Virus record (IMG/VR): IMGVR_UViG_3300047300_000896
Span: 1-22,659 of that record
DNA from: a virus
DNA: 22,659 bases
Strand: one strand, 5' to 3'
Positions 20,184 through 22,659 of this stretch are shown piece after piece; position 1 is the stretch's first letter, and each line of letters starts with the position of its first letter. The notes beneath the pieces were generated by a model, which saw only the letters and a list, made by a program, of their open reading frames with translations, made no database searches and had not been told where the DNA came from. The translations under genes and the position numbers were made by a program.

Positions 20184-21968
20184 ATGGCAAATCTCACGGT
20201 ATCAACGGACGTTGACAACTTCATGCAAGCCGCCAACAACGCGGCGGCCCGCACTTCACTGGGGGTGCCTGCGGCTACGACCACAATCTCGGCAGGAACC
20301 GGGTTGACTGGTGGCGGTGATCTGAGCGCAAACCGCACTCTCACGGTATCATATGGCACCACTGCCGGAACCGCTGCCGAGGGCAACGATTCCCGGCTTT
20401 CTGATGCGCGGACTCCCACAGCGCACAAGACCACACACTCCACAGGCGGCAGTGATGCGCTGTCTCCCAGCGACATTGGAGCTGTCGCCACGTCTCGTTC
20501 TATTTCTGCCGGCACTGGGTTGACTGGCGGCGGAGATTTGAGCGCGGATCGTACTCTGTCCGTGTCATATGGCACAACGGCAGGCACTGCTGCACAGGGC
20601 AACGACAGCAGGCTCTCTGACGCTCGCACTCCCACCGCTCACGCAAGCACCCATGCCACAGGAGGATCTGACGCGCTTTCTCCGAGCGACATTGGTGCAG
20701 TTCCTACAGCGCGTTCTATTTCTGCCGGGACTGGACTCACTGGAGGAGGAGACCTGAGTGCAGATCGTACTCTTTCGGTTTCCTACGGGACAACCTCAGG
20801 GACTGCGGCTCAAGGCAACGATTCTCGCTTGAGCGATGCCCGCACTCCCACGGCTCATGCCAGCACGCATGCCGCGGCTGGGAGCGATCCCATTACGATT
20901 ACTTCGGCGCAGATCAGCGGATCCCTCACACAGAACACAAGCGGCACGGCTGCCGGCTTGTCTGCGACGCTTGCAGTGGCATCTGGCGGCACTGGGCAGA
21001 CGACCTACACGGATGGTCAGCTTCTGATCGGAAACACAACTGGAAACACGCTTACAAAAGCAACTCTGACAGCCGGTTCAAACATGACCATCACCAATGG
21101 TGGTGGGTCTATTACGCTGACTCCAAACACAGGGGCAACTCCCACAGACATTCAGATTTTTGCTTCCAGTGGAACATGGACAAAGCCCGCAAACGCACAA
21201 CAGGTTTGTGTTGAACTTGTCTCAGGAGGGAATGGAGGCGGAGCAGGTGGAAAAGGAACATCTGGAACTGCGATTTACGGCGGATCTGGAGGTGGAGCAG
21301 GCGGATACAGCAGGACTTTAATTAGTGCAGTCGATTTGACTGAAGCCACATACTCAATCACTGTTGGAGCTGCTGGCACTGGTTCAATTTATGGAGGTGC
21401 TGTTGCAACAACTGGAGGTGCATCAGGATTTGCATTAGGAAGCAATTCTGCCGTATTTCTTGCTCGCGCTCAGTCTGGAGGTACTGCTGGACAAAATGGT
21501 GGAACTACTGCTCCAACAACTGGAACCGGAGGGGCACCAAACAGCAACGCGGGTGGAACCGCATCCATTACAGCAACCGCAGGAGCCGGAAGTGGATCTG
21601 CAAATGCACCAACTGGCGGCGGAGCTGGTGGTGGAATTTCTGCTGCGAACGCTGGTTTTAATGGCGGCCCTGGGGCGACAAATGCAATCACAAACAGTGC
21701 TTCTGCTGGAGGGGCAGCATCAAGCACTGGTAACGGCACATCTGCCACGGCCTCCACGCCAAGAACAGGCACAAGTCTTGTAATCAACGGGTCTGGCGGA
21801 GGCGGCGGAGGAGCATCTACATTTTCCACTGGGTCTGGTGGCAATGGAGCTAACGGATCTGGATATGGATCTGGTGGAGGCGGGGGTGGCGCAACTACCG
21901 GAACAGGCAGTGGAGGGAATGGCGGAAATGGAGCTCCTGGAATTGTTATTGTTACAACCTACTTCTAA
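20184..21968 (+). CDS. Tail fibre-like adhesin with 72-aa repeats and Gly-rich tip
   Basis: The 594-residue product has an N-terminal part (MANLTVSTDVDNFMQAANNA), three 72-residue repeats starting at about residues 35, 107 and 179 (SAGTGLTGGGDLS, SYGTT-GTAA, DSRLSDARTPTAH), a linker with LAVASGGTGQTTY and QLLIGNT typical of phage fibres, and a GTWTKPANAQQVCVELVSGG segment at 330. From there to the end it is Gly/Ala/Ser-rich with GGNGGGAGG-type motifs and a closing strand GIVIVTTYF. This resembles the Gly-rich receptor-binding domains of phage adhesins such as S16 gp38 (polyglycine II bundle). It should bind the host surface, and the Gly-rich loops are probable specificity regions. Confidence 0.75.
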   Translation: MANLTVSTDVDNFMQAANNAAARTSLGVPAATTTISAGTGLTGGGDLSANRTLTVSYGTTAGTAAEGNDSRLSDARTPTAHKTTHSTGGSDALSPSDIGAVATSRSISAGTGLTGGGDLSADRTLSVSYGTTAGTAAQGNDSRLSDARTPTAHASTHATGGSDALSPSDIGAVPTARSISAGTGLTGGGDLSADRTLSVSYGTTSGTAAQGNDSRLSDARTPTAHASTHAAAGSDPITITSAQISGSLTQNTSGTAAGLSATLAVASGGTGQTTYTDGQLLIGNTTGNTLTKATLTAGSNMTITNGGGSITLTPNTGATPTDIQIFASSGTWTKPANAQQVCVELVSGGNGGGAGGKGTSGTAIYGGSGGGAGGYSRTLISAVDLTEATYSITVGAAGTGSIYGGAVATTGGASGFALGSNSAVFLARAQSGGTAGQNGGTTAPTTGTGGAPNSNAGGTASITATAGAGSGSANAPTGGGAGGGISAANAGFNGGPGATNAITNSASAGGAASSTGNGTSATASTPRTGTSLVINGSGGGGGGASTFSTGSGGNGANGSGYGSGGGGGGATTGTGSGGNGGNGAPGIVIVTTYF

Positions 21969-21971
21969 ACA

Positions 21972-22160
21972 ATGAGATACGCAATCGTTGATGACGCAAC
22001 AAAAGTTGTTTTGAACATTATTATTTGGGATGGAATAACTCCGTATACGCCTGCTTCTGGAACCATATTGGTAAACGTGGACGGAGTTGAATGCGGTCCC
22101 GGGTGGATTCAACAACCCGACGGCTCTTTCATTCCTCCTACTGAAGAATCCAATGGCTAA
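21972..22160 (+). CDS. Small fibre-associated protein (62 aa)
   Basis: The 62-residue product MRYAIVDDATKVVLNIIIWD ... is of the type 'VDxxxxVVxNIIxWDGxxxYxP', which I recall from short proteins encoded directly after tail fibre genes (fibre assembly or tip attachment, function not proven). Its end GWIQQPDGSFIPP carries a Pro/Gly motif. It overlaps the next gene by eight bases. Confidence 0.55.
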   Translation: MRYAIVDDATKVVLNIIIWDGITPYTPASGTILVNVDGVECGPGWIQQPDGSFIPPTEESNG

Positions 22161-22425
22161 GAAACAAGTCAACCTATCGGTGTCCAAAGGCGAGAAGCTG
22201 CCGGTATCAAAAGGCGCCGGTCTCACCGCTAAAGGCCGCGCCAAGTACAATGCCGCCACAGGCAGCAACCTTAAGGCTCCGGCGCCACACCCTAAGACCG
22301 AGAAGGACGCGGCCCGCAGGAGGTCTTTCTGCGCTCGCATGAGCGGTATGCCGGGGCCAATGAAAGACGAAAAGGGTCGCCCCACTCGCAAGGCCGCTTC
22401 ACTTAAACGCTGGAACTGCAAATGA
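22153..22425 (+). CDS. DUF6321-like small basic protein (90 aa)
   Basis: The start at 22153 (MAKKQVNLSVSKGEKL) gives a 90-residue basic protein. It has GLTAKGRAKYNAATGSNLKA and then RRRSFCARMSGMPGPMKDE, closing with GRPTRKAASLKRWNCK. I recall 'RKSFCARMSGxxGPMKDxxGKPTRKAxALKxWxC' as a conserved phage domain of unknown function (DUF6321). Three cysteines and high charge fit DNA binding. The stop overlaps the next start. Confidence 0.75.
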   Translation: MAKKQVNLSVSKGEKLPVSKGAGLTAKGRAKYNAATGSNLKAPAPHPKTEKDAARRRSFCARMSGMPGPMKDEKGRPTRKAASLKRWNCK

Positions 22426-22568
22426 AACCCGGACTCTACGCAAACATTCACAAGAAACGCGAACGCATCGAGGCTGGCTCGAAGGAAAGAATGCGTAAGC
22501 CCGGGACAAAAGGTGCTCCTACTGCCGCTGCGTTTAAGGCTGCCGCCAAGACTGCCAAGAAGAAGTAA
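22422..22568 (+). CDS. Small basic protein (48 aa) of 'YANIHxKRxRI' type
   Basis: The 48-residue product MKPGLYANIHKKRERIEAGS ... then KERMRKPGTKGAPTAAAFKA is a short conserved basic phage protein I recall from many podovirus-like genomes, of unknown function. It is coupled by ATGA to the gene before and by TAATG to the gene after. High Lys/Arg content suggests it accompanies packaged DNA or a virion assembly step. Confidence 0.7.
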   Translation: MKPGLYANIHKKRERIEAGSKERMRKPGTKGAPTAAAFKAAAKTAKKK

Positions 22569-22659
22569 TGCAAGTTCCGATCCTCAACGGCATCTACACG
22601 AACACTGCCGGTGACTTCCGTGTGGAGTACCCGCGCAATATGGTGCCCGTTGTGCTCGA
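22568..22659 (+). CDS. P22 gp10-like head completion/tail hub protein, 3' part outside window
   Basis: The ATG overlaps the previous stop (TAATG) and the frame stays open to the window end, giving 30 residues: MQVPILNGIYTNTAGDFRVE then YPRNMVPVVL. The short pattern 'P-I-L-N-G-I-Y ... D-F-R-x-x-Y-P-R-N-M-V-P' resembles the starts of gp10-like proteins that close the head above the tail in P22-type phages. With only 30 residues the call rests mainly on this start and on position. Confidence 0.5.
   Translation, partial: MQVPILNGIYTNTAGDFRVEYPRNMVPVVL

Noticed and set aside
20069-20635. 188-codon minus-strand frame opposite the fibre repeats
   Set aside because: It is a mirror of the repeated fibre DNA; its internal repeats come from the 216-bp units. 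No independent start context or motif.

Overview
This window is part of the genome of a tailed bacteriophage (Caudoviricetes) with a P22-like podovirus virion module. The marker run is large terminase, P22-type portal, scaffold, P22-type coat with an inserted domain, gp4-like tail accessory factor, fibre-like protein, and the first residues of a probable gp10-like protein. No integrase, repressor, lysis gene, tRNA or DNA polymerase is visible. The host cannot be named from the sequence. Shine-Dalgarno sites are weak or absent before most genes, which hints at a host that does not depend on them (Bacteroidota or Verrucomicrobiota would fit), but this is inference.

Layout. (1) 1-5711, plus strand: a tightly coupled early operon, mostly joined by ATGA/GTGA or 8-nt overlaps. 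It holds the end of an SF2 helicase, eight small proteins (zinc ribbons, two paralogous 'ABA sandwich' proteins, coiled coils), a Cas4/AddB-like Fe-S PD-(D/E)XK nuclease and a large primase-helicase. (2) 5688-6222: a non-coding, AT-rich stretch packed with GAGGACAC repeats on both strands, ending in a long imperfect hairpin; this is the probable replication origin. A RusA-type resolvase follows (6223-6759). (3) 6780-10069, minus strand: eight small genes, including a short sliding-clamp-like protein and two membrane proteins, with A/C-rich leaders lacking Shine-Dalgarno sites, a repeated 79-bp promoter-like element and an intrinsic terminator. (4) 10248-14055, plus strand: small terminase-like gene, a DNA cytosine methyltransferase, two small genes and the large terminase. 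(5) 14052-22659: virion genes.

The most unusual feature is the methyltransferase locus. A 375-codon +1 frame lies inside the 391-codon dcm gene, starting at the overlapping codons ATGTG (ATG at 10928, GTG at 10930). That second frame carries motifs I recall from phage methylase-associated proteins (repeated W-P/S-T-P, then LNPRWVETLMGLPVGWT), while the dcm frame keeps all its catalytic motifs. This looks like an extensive overprinted gene pair. Second in interest are the iteron-type origin next to the primase-helicase, and the repeat-driven minus-strand cassette with its miniature clamp-like protein.

Functionally, the SF2 helicase, Fe-S nuclease, primase-helicase, origin, clamp-like protein and RusA resolvase form a replication and recombination module. 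The methyltransferase between the terminase subunits probably protects DNA around the time of packaging. The right part builds the procapsid and portal/tail machine. All family assignments come from reading motifs by eye and memory; no database search was run.
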